From the NCBI GenBank assembly GCA_037349105.1, contig JAYJMM010000120.1, positions 7,940,001 through 8,004,000 of the forward strand: a stretch of 64,000 nt of DNA, written 5' to 3'. The notes below the pieces were generated by a model, which did no database searches, was not told where the DNA came from, and was given only the letters and a program-made list of their open reading frames with translations. Both the position numbers and the translations under genes were made by a program. The stretch is from Limnomonas spitsbergensis. Its lineage: Eukaryota > Chlorophyta > Chlorophyceae > Chlamydomonadales. Below, in pieces: positions 10,701 to 21,866 of this stretch (positions within the stretch are counted from its first letter, which is position 1; every line of letters begins with the position of its first letter).

Positions 10701-13700
10701 CACACTGATGCATAGCAAGGGTAGCAGGGCAGCAGGGGTAGCAGGGCAGCAGGGGCAGCAGGGTTAGCAGGGCAGCAGGGGGGGCGGGGTAGCAGGGTAG
10801 CAGGGCAGCAGGGGGGCGGGGTAGGAGGGGCAAACAGGGCAGCAGGGGGGGGGGGGGGTAGCAGGGGCAGCAGGGCAGCAGGGGGGACGGGGTAGCAGGG
10901 GCTGCAGGGCAGCAGGGGGGGCGGGGTAGCAGGGGCAGCAGGGCAGCAGGGGGGGCGGGGTAGCAGGGGCAGCAGGGTAGTAGGGTAGCAGGGCAGCAGG
11001 GGTAGCAGGGCAGCAGGGAGGACAGGTTAGCAGGGGCAAGCAGGGAGCAGGGGGGGGGTGGGGTAGCAGGGGCAGCAGGGGGGGTGGGGTAGCAGGGGCA
11101 GTGGGGCAGCAGGGGGGGGCGGGATAGCAGGGGCAGTGGGGTAGCAGGGGGGGGCGGGGTAGCAGGGGCAGTGGGGCAGCAGGAACATTGTTAGAAAATG
11201 GGCTGCCTCACTGGAAGGGTGACTAAATGAAAGCTACAGGGCATGCAGGACGCACTTCCAGGCGCCAAAGAGAATCCTGGCAGACTAGGGCATCTTGATA
11301 TACATCCAGGCCTCTCATATAGTCATATGCCTCAGCTCAGCTCCAAGGCATGTTGCTCTGCAATGGTTTAAACCGCGGAGTTCTCCCATACGGCCATCGG
11401 GGTATAGACATCTTACAGGTGTCTTGTCAGGATCTTATTTATAATTCTTGGAGTGATTGCAGTTTAACTCATGCTTGATGTATGTGCAGCATGCGCGAGG
11501 GAGCGGTGGCCCCCTCCCTTTGGGGTCCCTTCTCTACCTCAGACACACCACTGTGGAGCGACGACATGACTCTGGACTACAACTTCCAGGCTAATTTCTG
11601 GTAGGTTTTAGGATTAAGGGTAAAAGGTTTAAAAGTTGTGGAGCGACCACGTGACTCTGGACTACAACTTCCAGGCTAATTTCTTTAAGAGTTTGGGGGT
11701 TAAGGTTCCGTGTTAAAAACCGTGGAGCAACGACATGACTGTGGAGTGCAACCTCTAGGCTCAATTCGGGTCTCAAATAGGCTCAATGCCGTTGTCTCTG
11801 TTCCTTTTTGTTGTTTCGGTGTCGATTCCTTCACACCGAAGCGTTTGCTTATAGGGCCTGGCAGTGGGGTCTGGCAGAGCTGAGCTTTTGTCGGCATGAA
11901 GCTGGGGAACGAAATCAAACCAGCTGATGCTGTTTGTCTGGTTGTTCATGGCAGCATCCATGCAAGCTCTGGACCCCCCCCGCCACGTATTAATTCAAAC
12001 AACGATCCATGCACACCCTGGTGCACTCGGCCACCCATCCTCAGGAGCGCCTCTACGGCGAACCGGCCCGAGTTCGTCCAGCTGTATGCGGCCACCATCC
12101 TGGACTCGCGCCTAGTCCCGCTAGCGCGCGAGCGTGCGCGTAGCCGTGCATGGTCCTTGGGCGGCTGGCCGGACCAGTTTGGGGCCGAGGTCATGTCCAT
12201 GTCATGCGGACCCACGGAGGACTGGGACCATGGATACGGCTGCAAGGAGGGCTTTGGCGGCTTTGAAGGGCTCGCGTTTGTGTCGTGTACTGGACCTTTC
12301 CGCGGTACGCTGTCCGTGCCATAGCCATGGAGCAGCTTTTGAGTTGCATGAAGCATGGGGGTGACAATCACTGGCTGTCACCTCTAGCATGTATCCTAGG
12401 GTTGAGGGATACCCTGAACCCTAGAGTAGATGAACCAGAGGACACAATGATCAAGGGCAATGCGACCTCTTGTGCCGTTTCACAGGGTGGCCAAGAATCT
12501 TGAGCCATTTCCAGAGGAAATGTGTACCGCTTCAAATACATAGATACAGATACCAGAGTGTGGATTAAGGAAGCAACCCATATGGGCCAAAGCATAGGAC
12601 ATGGCTACCGCTATACAATAGGTGATGTCAGGAGAGTGCATCATGTGACACAGGTACTCGTGGGGCACTTTGCTGTCATACTCTGCGCAGTTCAGTACCG
12701 ATTCATACCATGGCCTCTGGCCTACCACAACAAACCAGACAAATAGGCCGCGGGTCTGTTATATTTCCAGTGTGATGAGTGTGATCCAGACCTCTTTTGG
12801 CATGCCGCTGGGGCTGCCACCAATCAGCCAATGGAGAGCTACAGTACGGCCTACGTCCATCAGCCTAACCATCCAGTAGGGCTTGCTACACCACGCCCCT
12901 GTGGCCGTACGCTATTATACTGCTGAATTTCGCTGGCGCACCCTTGCTCGCCCACACAAGGATCTTGAACCTGCGTCCACCCGGCATTGAACTAGCATAC
13001 CCAGAATCTGTGGCATTTCGAAGCACTGTCTCAAACCCTCCAACAGGTCTTTGCACTGCCATCAGTTGCGCCAACTCCACCCTCGACCCTGCTCTATCAG
13101 TATCTTGCACCCCGCAATCGACGCCCTCCAACCCGCCCTATCACTGGTTTCCCACAGACATGGAGTGCAGCTTTGATGACCTCCTCTCCAACCTGCCCTC
13201 TCACTACAGGGATGGAGTGCAGCTTTGATGACCTCCTCTCCAACCTGCCCTCTCACTACAGACATGGAGTGCAGCTTTGATGACCTCCTCTCCAACCTGC
13301 CCTCTCACTACAGACATGGAGTGCAGCTTTGATGACCTCCTCTCCAACCTGCCCTCTCACTGCAGACATGGAGCGCAGCTTTGATGACCTCCTCTCCAAC
13401 CTGCCCTCTCACTACAGGGATGGAGTGCAGCTTTGATGACCTCCTCTCCAACCTGCCCTCTCACTGCAGGGATGGAGTGCAGCTTTGATGACCTCCTCTC
13501 CAACCTGCCCTCTCACTACAGGGATGGAGTGCAGCTTTGATGACCTCCTCTCCAACCTGCCCTCTCACTACAGGGATGGAGTGCAGCTTTGAGGACCTCC
13601 TCTCCAACCTGCCCTCTCACTACAGACGTGGAGTGCAGCTTTGATGACCTCCTCTCCAACCTGCCCTCTCACTACAGACATGGAGTGCAGCTTTGATGAC

Positions 13701-16700
13701 CTCCTCTCCAACCTGCCCTCTCACTACAGGGATGGAGTGCAGCTTTGATGACGGGACGCGCTTTGTGGCGGGGCTGGTTGCCACCCCTCTGCTCCAATAC
13801 TACGATGCCACTCAAGACAGGGCTTTCCTGATTCACCGGCTACTGCCTTACCTCGAGCAGGTGTGTGCAAGGAATTGGAAGACTGGTTCAATTCCTAACA
13901 GACTGTGTAGGAACAGCTGCTGGCAGGTGTTGCCATTGCTTGTTCATGGCACCTGGATTGGGCTCTTTACTGCTAAAATGCTGTATTTCTTGCAGTGTTC
14001 TGCTGCTCTCCTTACCTCCCACCCTGCTGCTCTCCTTCCCTCCCACCCTGCTGCTTTCCTTCCCTCCCACCCTGCTGCTCTCCTTCCCTCCCACCCTGCT
14101 GCTCGCCTTACCTCCCACCCTGCTGCTCGCCTTCCCTCTCACCCTGCTGCTCTCCTTACCTCCCACCCTGCTGCTCCCTTTACCCCACACCCTGCTGCTC
14201 CCCTTACCTCCCACCCTGCTGCTCCCCTTCCCTCCCACCTTGCTGCTCTTCTTCCCTCCCAACCTGCTGCTCCCCTTCCCTCCCACCCTGCTGCTCTGCA
14301 CTGAGTAGGTGCATGCCATAGACTGACTGTGCTTCCATGGCCTCTGAAGTCCAATTGTCCAAATCTCTACACTATGATAGCGCAATCTGGCACTGCCGGT
14401 GACTGCATGCATTACTAGGGGCATGCAGCCTGGCACTTGAGCCTGTGTAGCCTGGCACTGAAACCTTCAGGTGGCTGCGTTCTATCTCAGCTATTCAACG
14501 TGGCACGAGGCGAGTGGGACGTACATCCTGAAGTCCACATGTGCGCAGGAGCTCTGTGCATCTGGCTTGAAGCCACCTTTGGCCGAGGTCAGTAGGGGAC
14601 CGCATATCAAACCCGACTACTGGTAGGTGTCTGTTACAATTTAGGGTGTAGGTTATGGGGCTTACGGTTCAGGGCTTTACCTACTTCGCTCATTGTGAAC
14701 ATAATGGGTTATGCCACCGGCGAGCCTGTCGTCAATTGCATGCTTCAAACTAGTAAATGACAGGAGCTCTTGGCAGGCCCCTTAAATAAACCGTCCAGAC
14801 AAAACCTGAGAATAGTGATAGCAATCATACCCCCCCCCCCCCTCCCATTATCCCCCCTCCAGCACAACAACCACCAGGACTTGGCCTACGCTCGCATGAC
14901 CCTGTCCCGCCTGCTGGAGCTCACTGATCCCGACGGGGTGCACGGCGGCGCGGCCGACCTAGCAGCCCGCAACCGCTGGTCCCACCTGCTCGCCCACCTG
15001 GCAGACTTCCCGACCGCTTTTGTCCCCGGCAGCAGCAGACTCGAGCCCGGGGACGGGCTTGGCGTCGCCGATACGGGTGCACCCAGCGGCGCGCTCCTCC
15101 GCAGCCTCGGGAGCGGCGCGCTCAGCCGCAGCGTCGGAGGCGGCGACGGAGGTGGCGATGGAGGCGGCGACGGAGGCCTGGTATTCGCAGAGGCGGAAAC
15201 CGATGATCCGCTCAAACAGCCGTCGGCCTCGAGCAACGCCGAGTACCCCATCACGCACCTGGCAGCAGTATTTCCCGCACAGGTCGGCGTTTAGGGTTTA
15301 GGGTGCGTTTAGGGTTAAGGCTGCTTCAGCCGCGCTCAAGCTAGGGCCTATCCCCACAAGTTCTCAGCTACACCCTTCAACAACCCTGCAAATCCTCAGC
15401 TACACCCCCTATCACCCCCACAATTCTCAGCCGCAGCCTCACATCACCCCCACAAATCCTCAGCTACACCCCCCCATCACCCCTACAAATCCTCAGCTAC
15501 ACCCTCCATCAACCCTGCAAATCCTCAGATACACCCCGCCACGGCCCCCACAAATTTTCAGCTACACCCTCCATAAACTTTGCAAATCCTCAGCTACACC
15601 CCCCTTCATTCCCACAAATCCTCAGCTACACCCTCCATCAACCACGAAAATCCTCAGCTACACGCCCCCATCATCCCCCAAAACCCTCAGCTACACCCCC
15701 CGATCACCCCCACAAATCCTCCTCAGCTCCACCCCCGTCTCCCGAAACCTGTCCATGCACGAAGGTGATCCTGGCAATCCCACTCAGCTCGAGGTATGGC
15801 AATATGATAGGTGGAGGCATGTAGCGACAGGGGACAGCACTCATTCGCTTTGGGTGGAGAGCGTGTTTCAAAACTATTTTGTTTTCAACATCTACTATTT
15901 GACCTTGGCGAGTTGGTCAAGGATTATTAGGATTATTGGCTTGACTCAGGCTGGTGAGTTGCTGACTGTATCGTGTTTAAAACCGTATTGTTACACCTCG
16001 AAGTCCTTACTGGAGCCAGCTGGGACATTTAGTCACCTCACTTGCCTGTAAGGAAAATAATACCATTCGGGAGCTAGTCTGGATGTCTGGTCAGCCCCAC
16101 TATTCAGTATTCACCCTCCTCTAATTGAACCTGCTGAGTGTCACTGTTGGGCATATGGCTGTAGCTCATGCTCCATTGCTCAGGTAATTACGGCTAGTGA
16201 TGATGATGATGATCTGCACGGGGAATCCCCGCTGATCGACATCGCTCGACGGACATCAGACATGCTCAACCGCCAAACGGGCTACGCGCCCTCCAACGGC
16301 TTCTGCCTGTCTTGGCCGCCCGCTGCTGCGCTGGCCACGCGGCAGTCAGCAGGGCAGCTTCTCTCTGGCTTCTCAGGTGCGTATGTGCATACTGCAACCC
16401 TCAACGGCTGGCCGAACCTCGGCGGCGGTGGCCTGGAGCAGATTGGAGCAATGGAGGCGCTGCACCTGCTGATGATGAGGTCGACGGGGCGGGGCGGCGT
16501 GTTGAGGCTTTTCCCGGCGTGGCCGGCGGACGGTGCCCCTGTTACATTTGTGCGATTGCGGGCGAAGGGTGCACACGTGGTGACCGCCTCATGGAACGGG
16601 ACTGAGGTTCAGTCCCCGTTTCGGGTGGTCTCGGAGGCGGGCAGGCAGTTGGTGGTGCAGAGCCCTTGGTCCCTCACGGAAGCCCCGTGCGTTATCTCGG

Positions 16701-16837
16701 TCGAGGATGGCAGGCGGGTGCAGCATGGCATCACCGCGTATGGGACCTTGGCAGGTGCCTGGGAATGGCCCACCCTGATAGGTGTGGAGTATGTCATTTC
16801 GGAGGACTGCGGGAATCTTGACTTTATAGAAGAGTAA
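7703..16837 (+). CDS. Secreted six-hairpin glycosidase-like protein (GH95-like)
   Basis: Coding exons are 7703-7902, 8315-10480, 11490-11600, 12045-12304, 13730-13860, 14471-14587, 14863-15282 and 16184-16837. All phases agree and give about 1352 residues. Residues 1-24 look like a signal peptide. GNGDLG (76-81) and GKNDFW (116-121) mark the N-terminal beta-sandwich. A Gln-rich insert (about 364-395) and Ser/Gly stretches follow. HGDWW, LERFY and DDMTLDYNFQANFW mark entry into the alpha/alpha barrel, and the last exon has LFPAWP...RAKGA, typical of the C-terminal sandwich of GH95 and GH65 relatives. It probably cleaves a cell-wall or extracellular glycan, but the substrate is unknown. The join from 12304 to 13730 is the least certain; a possible extra exon lies near 12768-12879. 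The start is the first Met before the signal peptide. Confidence 0.8.
8056..8245. mobile_element. hAT-type MITE with intact TIRs and 8-bp target duplication
   Basis: The left end CAGTGTTTCTTTTAGTGCGC and the right end GCCCGCTAAAAGGAACACTG are inverted repeats. ATGTGGCA precedes the element at 8048-8055 and follows it at 8246-8253, a perfect 8-bp target-site duplication. CAGTG-type ends with 8-bp duplications are characteristic of the hAT superfamily. At 190 bp it has no transposase. It sits inside intron 1 of the glycosidase gene, close to the 3' splice site at 8314. Confidence 0.9.
8202..8331 (+). repeat. Right arm of the inverted repeat, overlapping exon 2
   Basis: This arm pairs with 7054-7179. 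It covers the right part of the MITE, the rest of intron 1, the 3' splice site (CCCCATGCAG at 8305-8314) and about 17 bases of exon 2. A transcript starting upstream of 7054 could fold exon 1 into a large loop. Confidence 0.85.
10481..10605. repeat. 25-bp repeat beginning exactly at the exon 2 donor
   Basis: Units start at 10481, 10506 (diverged), 10531, 10556 and 10581 with the form GTGTGGATGTGTAGCATGC. The first unit begins at the GT of the 5' splice site (AGCAG/GTGTGG), and the unit at 10581 repeats the same AG/GTGTGG context. Confidence 0.8.
10690..11185. repeat. G-rich GCAGCAGGGG minisatellite in glycosidase intron 2
   Basis: GGGGTAGCAGGGCAGCAGGGGG-type units run for about 500 bp with G runs of 4-10 on the plus (transcript) strand. 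This could form G-quadruplexes in the pre-mRNA. Open frames on either strand come from the repeat. Confidence 0.92.
11553..11767. repeat. 85-bp triplication of the exon 3 end and its donor
   Basis: GTGGAGCGACGACATGACTC begins at 11553 (in the exon), 11638 and 11723. Copy 1 ends the exon at 11600 with a GTAGGT donor. Copies 2 and 3 keep the coding-like stretch but have lost the donor (TTTAAG and AATTCG in its place). They are exon fossils in the intron. Confidence 0.88.
13157..13752. repeat. 52-bp array of reiterated 3' splice sites
   Basis: Twelve copies of TGGAGTGCAGCTTTGATGAC start at 13161 and every 52 bp up to 13733. Each full unit also contains CTCTCCAACCTGCCCTCTCACTACAG, written here with its halves joined only for position (pyrimidine tract from CTCTCC to the CAG). 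Each unit is therefore an acceptor followed by the first bases of the exon. Only the last copy continues into the coding exon (acceptor at 13729). Copies differ by single bases such as TACAG versus TGCAG. Confidence 0.95.
13995..14305. repeat. 24-bp pyrimidine-rich array in a glycosidase intron
   Basis: About 12 units of GCTGCTCTCCTTCCCTCCCA plus CCCT follow each other in the intron between 13860 and 14471. The 24-bp period keeps three frames open, producing Pro/Leu/Ser repeats that are not protein. The strand bias is strong (CT on the sense strand). Confidence 0.92.
15290..15322. repeat. TTTAGGG telomere-like run
   Basis: GCGTTTAGGGTTTAGGGTGCG is followed by TTTAGGGTTAAGG, three to four plant/algal-type telomere units just inside a glycosidase intron, 8 bp after the donor at 15283. 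Confidence 0.55.
15355..15745. repeat. About 30-bp CCTCAGCTACACCCCC array
   Basis: Around a dozen degenerate units (ACAAATCCTCAGCTACACCC plus CCCATCACCCC) lie in the last glycosidase intron. Each has a CCTCAG resembling an acceptor, but the real acceptor is 440 bp downstream at 16183. Confidence 0.88.
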
Positions 16838-18463
16838 CTGCAAGGGAACCGCCCTCAACCGCCCAAAGCCCATCCTCTGATGGACTCGTGGAAGTCCAGT
16901 ATCTGATGTTCTGCCTGATGATAGGAAGTCCTCAGCCAACACTGTTTGGTGGCACTACCAAGACAGGGACAAGCAACCCCTCAGCACGCTCGGTCGTCAG
17001 GATTCATGACTGCTCGTTGATAATGGATGACATCCCTCACCTCAACATTTCGTAATTATGTACTTATGTACTTCAGGCATTGATGCTCTGTTACCCGATT
17101 GGATGGAGTTGATGAGAAATGTCGGCTACGGCCTGCGGGGGTGGGCATGGCCTGGGGGGATGGGAGGGATTTACGTCGATAGTTTGGCCAATAGCTACAG
17201 TTTGCGGCGAAGTATAAGGGTTTATATTATGTGCTGTAGGAATAATTAGGTATCGACACTAGAAAGGTGCATGGAGCTGCTGACGACCTTCAAATCCCTA
17301 TGGACTGTAACTTGGGTAAGGAGTTGAAGCAGTGTCGAATTCAGTGTCATCCTCTATGCAGCTTTTTTGTTTGAGCATTGTTTATTTTCGTGTGCAATAC
17401 ACCCCCTGGGACAGGGAGCTGGGAGGCCACCACTGAGATAAGAGTGAAACACATGGATGGGTTACGCCCACGCGGCCGAGCTTTGAGCGGGCCCAGAGGT
17501 GTAACGTTATTGATATGGATGGGTTACGTCAATCCTTGTATCTGCTCGATAAGGAGAGGAGAGAAGCTCATAACCAGGGAATGTACAGTCTGATATGAAT
17601 TGTGTGGTGACTGGGGAGAGGCAGCAGCCAGCCACACCAGGGAATGTACAGTCGAAATGGCTTGTGTGTTGATTGGGGAGAGGCAGCAGCCAGCAAGGCT
17701 AATTCAGCTACTGCTCCCTTGCCAGTTGCCACCTCACCGAAAATTGCTTTCCCTGGTACCTGCAATTTCTCTGGTCTGGTTAGAAGACATTCATATCCAT
17801 CTAACCAACCTCAGAAACAACTTACCCCGCAAACCGATTTCCCCTGATTTCAACCCTGTTTCAATCCACAGGTTTCAACCAACTCCGCTTTCACCTGGCT
17901 GCAACCTAGATTAAAACCGCGCTGTGCTCGCGGAATTCATCGTCCAGCAAATACTAAGCTTACACACTCGCTGGAAGAAGACAGCTGTCAACGTCCCCCT
18001 TTCAACCTCACCCCCCTTGATGAAGCCTCTGGAGAAACCTCTCATCTTTCAGATCCCTGTTTGAATGACAAGGCAATGACCTCGAACATCCTCAAATCCC
18101 GACACTCTATTTAATGCTGCAGTCAGCGAACTTTCCACCCAGAGTATCGTAGCAAGCCAGTGAATGGCGCCACCTTGGATTTATCTCGCTCTGCTCGCCG
18201 CAGCCGTCGCAGTTCATAAAATCGTCCCCTCCGCTTTCTCCGCCGACGCTGCATCTGTCCTGGCCCGGTGCGCGTGATGGGCGCGAGATCCGGCACCCCG
18301 GAAGGCTGTCTATCCTAGCTATATTTAAAACCCTGTGGTATTTTCCAACACAGCAGACCCATCGTAATGCTTTCATGCTAGGCATACATCTGAATACTGA
18401 AATTTGAAATTGTCGCGAGTCTCAATTGACTCCTGGGACCGCCGTGACCTTGATATTTTGCAG
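16838..18463. other. Spacer with a LINE tail and a short duplication
   Basis: No gene is supported. At 17465-17507 there is a plus-strand copy of the LINE 3' tail (CGCGGCCGAGCTTTGAGCGG then GCCCAGAGGTGTAACGTTATTG). At 17574-17697 a 63-bp segment (CCAGGGAATGTACAGTC ... GGGGAGAGGCAGCAGCCAGC) is present twice in tandem. Confidence 0.5.
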
Positions 18464-20516
18464 GGGCGGTGAATCGTGGAGGGACCTTCCTGATCTTTTC
18501 AGCTGCCAGCTGCATGACTTGTTGGGTGCGGGCATCAATTGTGGCCTTCTGACGAGCAGTGGCAGTGTCAGCCTGCTGAGGCTACCCATGCCCATCAACC
18601 AAGTTCCCCCCTCCGGTGTGACTTATGAAAGGTAATTTGACATGCCTGTCCCACAAGGGGGGGACATGACGCATTTCATGTTCCATGTCAATCCTGCATG
18701 CAGCCGCATGCAAGCATTTACTCAGCGTCGTGGGACGAAATACGCCGCATGCAGGAATTTTATCAGTGTCGTGGGACGAGATACACCGCATGCAGCAGCC
18801 GCATGCAGAAAATTTTCAGTGTTTGTCAGTGTTCTGAGACAAAATACTAGCTGGCCATGTTGGAAATGAAGCTCGTGTCTGACAACATACCGATGGTTAC
18901 GTCTTCGCTTTTGAACCTGCGGCCAACAGTCCCGCCGCAAATCAGACAGCAACTCATCCCCTTTTCTTGTATCATGGCAGCAGTCAAGCCTGCAAACTCT
19001 TACCACTACCTTGGATAGTTGATTATGCAAAGGCCTGGACACCGTTCCTCCTGCCTTGTGAGTCGACTGCAGCGAAAGCTGAAACACAGTTTCCCTGTCT
19101 TAGATCTGGGCTACAGCTAACCCTGCTCACCTCTCCCCTCGCCTTGGATTTTTGCAGCAGGAAAAGCTTGCATACCATGAAGACAGACAGCAATCTTGAG
19201 GCCAAGAACATAGAAGATGAGACCGTCAGCGTTGCCAGCTACAGCAAGTGCTCACAGCCGTTGGACACCACAAAAGCAGAATATGAGAGGGATGACAGAG
19301 GCAGAAAGGAGGACACCTGTTGCAGCAAGGGTGGTAGCAAGGACTGCAGTGGGACACGAGGAGACCACGCAGTGCTGTAGCAGAGCTTGTGGCCTGAATC
19401 GAGGGTGGAGCAGAAGACAGAACTCCAGAAGGGGCGACCAGAGGCAGAAACATAAGACTGCGACCGTGATTGATGGGCCATTCACTTCAGTACTGCCATA
19501 AAGTTGCTGGGCATTGCAAGCTTCTGGATTTTCTAGACATCCATCCTGTTTTGGTTCAAGAGTACACCACTAGCCTAAGGGTGTCATGACTGGCAGCAGA
19601 AGTTTCCTCCTCCAGGTAATCTGGCAATAAACCCCAGAGGCTTATCAAGCGTAGCCTGCTGGAATAGTTTTTGCTTCCCCTCATTTTTACTCTCTATTGA
19701 GTGCCCCAACAACTTTTGCCCTAACAACTTTTGCTTTGGGTGTGGGACTTATTGCAGGGAACAAAAGTGTCAGAAATGGCCCTTCAGGTATGCCACGGTG
19801 TACTCCCGATTAATTAACGTCTTAAATGTCTGAAAGGATTTTCGTTTCCTGTATCTCCTGATGAATTGAATGCAATATAAATTGGAAGCATCATCTCAGA
19901 AGGTTCCCATACATTCAGTCATTTCCCTAATTTTGTGAGGGTACCCATTGAGAGGCCTAAATTCATTCCTTAGCCTCAAACTTATGTTTTTCTGGGGACG
20001 CATCTGATGTACCATGTGCATCATTCCTGTGCCACTGGTAAGTGGTTGTGTCAATGAGAACTCAACTCTAGGCCCTGCAACAGTGGTTGTTTCAAGGTCG
20101 CTAGCCCATGGGGGCATTATGGGTTTGCTGGATGTCACAACTCAACTCAATACGATTCCTATACCACTTTACAGACACGCCTTATGCATCAATTGTCATG
20201 TCCCCCAGGGCTGCAGATATTCGCAATCCCCATCACTGATTTCGAGCCTTTCCCCTTTTTTTGTAAGCTACGACAGCGGCCACCAATTGAATAGCTTTCT
20301 CCAGGCCCTCTATGAAGAACTACGAAGAACGACAGCAGCATTCCTGAGCTTCCAGACCTTACCCATTCGGTATCCAAGCTACATTTCAGCAGTACAAACA
20401 GAGCACACGGGAAACTGGCAAAACATGTTTATTGAAACACTAGAAAATATATCTTGCCCCGCTGCAAAGCAAATCTGCCAGGGGTTCAAAATTCCAGGAC
20501 CAACGCAACAAATAAG
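18464..20516 (+). CDS. Two exons of an unrecognised gene
   Basis: Exon 18464-18631 reads GGESWRDLPDLFSCQLHDLL and on to VTYE, ending at an AG/GTAATT donor. Exon 20268-20516 starts after TTTTTTTGTAAG and reads YDSGHQLNSFLQALYEELRR and on to GPTQQI, ending AG/GTACAT. Both boundaries are in phase 2, so they join cleanly. I do not recognise the protein. No start codon, stop codon or further exon could be placed, and the intron between them is 1.6 kb. The pair might be part of a longer gene or remnants of one. Confidence 0.45.
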
Positions 20517-20831
20517 GTACATGTCGTGATGGGCCTGAAGGCGTCATGCAGTAAGGCGAAGAAAAGCTGCAGCTGCTACAGCAAACATCCAGTCTCCACA
20601 TCTAGTTCACGAGGCACCTAGACACCAAAGTCCGTTCCTTCTGATCAAGCCGCCAAGACAGGCAGTAAACAGGATTTCCACCCATGGCGTTTGGTCCATG
20701 ACTGCCCATGGTTACTATTCTTCATGCAAGCAGCTGTCTGAATTCAAAGGACAAAAATTCTTGGAGGCTGGTGCGAAATGCCAGCAGATCAGGGACGCAG
20801 AAACATTTGGAGCATTAGAGGAACCCTTGGA

Positions 20832-21075
20832 GAACAGAGACAACATCCTCCCTGCTCGAAAGCACGGCAATACCGCACGCAGGCTAACACGAGATGCCGA
20901 TGGACGAAAAGCGAGCAAATGTCCGCAGCATGGAGACAACATCCTCCCTGTTTGAGTGTAGCAGTTGCGGGTAGCTGACCACCAGCGCCCGGGCGGTCTG
21001 GTCATCCAAACCCGCCTCGCGCATTGTGACGAGGGACGCACCGGCCGTCACCAGAGTAGCCTTGACCAGAGCTTG
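20832..21075 (-). pseudogene. mTERF-like fragment
   Basis: The minus strand reads MREAGLDDQTARALVVSYPQ followed by LLHSNREDVV. This fits the mTERF repeat (Leu-rich helix pair with a Pro in YPQLL), known from organelle gene-expression factors. Only one to two repeats are visible and a stop follows at 20884. The segment CAGGGAGGATGTTGTCTC is duplicated about 106 bp apart (near 20828 and 20934), a small tandem duplication at what may be an exon edge. It may be a fragment or exons of a dispersed gene. Confidence 0.4.
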
Positions 21076-21167
21076 AGGGGCCTGGTGAACCAAACGCAAA
21101 AGGCACACATGCAGCAGGCTTGCATTTAGGATCAAGGATAATTATAAAAATCAAGCGGGAGGCATGA

Positions 21168-21352
21168 GGGTTCAGTGTTCCAGGGTGTATTTGATTATGC
21201 ACCAGACCGCCTTTGGTAGACCCCCGAGAAGCCAACAATGGGTGGATGGGGAAAATATCTTCACCGACCTACAGCTGCCCCAGGAGGCCAGGACCCTCCA
21301 TAGTGAGCCGAGATATAGCTAAATTGTAGCTGAAGCACCCTAAGATAAACAG
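21168..21352 (+). mobile_element. MITE copy, same family as 8056-8245
   Basis: It begins near CAGTGTTCC, contains ATGCACCAGACCGCCTTTGG, CACCGACCTACAGCTGCCCC and GATATAGCTAAATTGTAGCTG, and ends CCTAAGATAAACAGTG. Both ends fit the family's CAGTG termini. No convincing 8-bp duplication remains. Confidence 0.6.
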
Positions 21353-21533
21353 TGGAACTTAAAGCTTGGAACACTGCTCTTGGGGCCCACACAAGTCCAC
21401 TGTCCATCACGCACCATCTTTTACTGATGCTGGTACTGTCTAATGTTGGGAAACTTGCTTAGACAAAGCATAAGAGTGACATTCAGGTTGGAGCGTAACA
21501 GATAGGAAGGGCTGTGCCGGAGAAGGCGGACAG

Positions 21534-21866
21534 ATGTGTAGGCAACACAGCTTTGAGAAACCTTGTGTGCCTCGTAGCGAGAGGATTTGTAGATGTTGCA
21601 ATCTTAAATGTCAGGAGGATGAGCTTCACATAATTTACTTCCCGTTCTATACAGACCTTCGTTTTCAGTTTAACCTTACTTTCCATAATTTCGTAGAGGA
21701 CGAGGATGAGGCCATGAAACGGTACGCAAATGGAGTGTGGGGCAAACTAAATGCAGCGGATTCTGCATATGTGTTCTGGAAGAAATTTGGTTCTTTTATC
21801 TTTCAGTGTATGATGAAAAGAGAGAATCATCTCAAAACTTTGCCAAATTTCCTGTCTCCCCCCTAA
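21534..21866 (+). mobile_element. 3' end of a non-LTR retrotransposon ORF2 (zinc-knuckle tail)
   Basis: The reading frame ends in a segment with RICRCCNLKCQEDELHIIYF followed by Tyr and Arg residues. This is the Cys-Cys-His pattern (zf-RVT) found just after the reverse transcriptase of many LINEs, here with the usual Cys-Pro changed to Phe-Pro. The reverse transcriptase itself is absent, so this is a 5'-truncated copy. The reading frame of 110 codons from 21534 is open to the stop. It is a dead element and not a host gene. Confidence 0.65.

Noticed and set aside
10764..11039. Minus-strand Pro/Cys/Leu-rich ORF
   Set aside because: Product of the G-rich minisatellite, with no non-repetitive coding sequence.
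13693..14436. ORFs of 147-203 codons over 13.7-14.4 kb
   Set aside because: Most of their length is the 24-bp CT-rich array. Only the first 130 bases are a real glycosidase exon.
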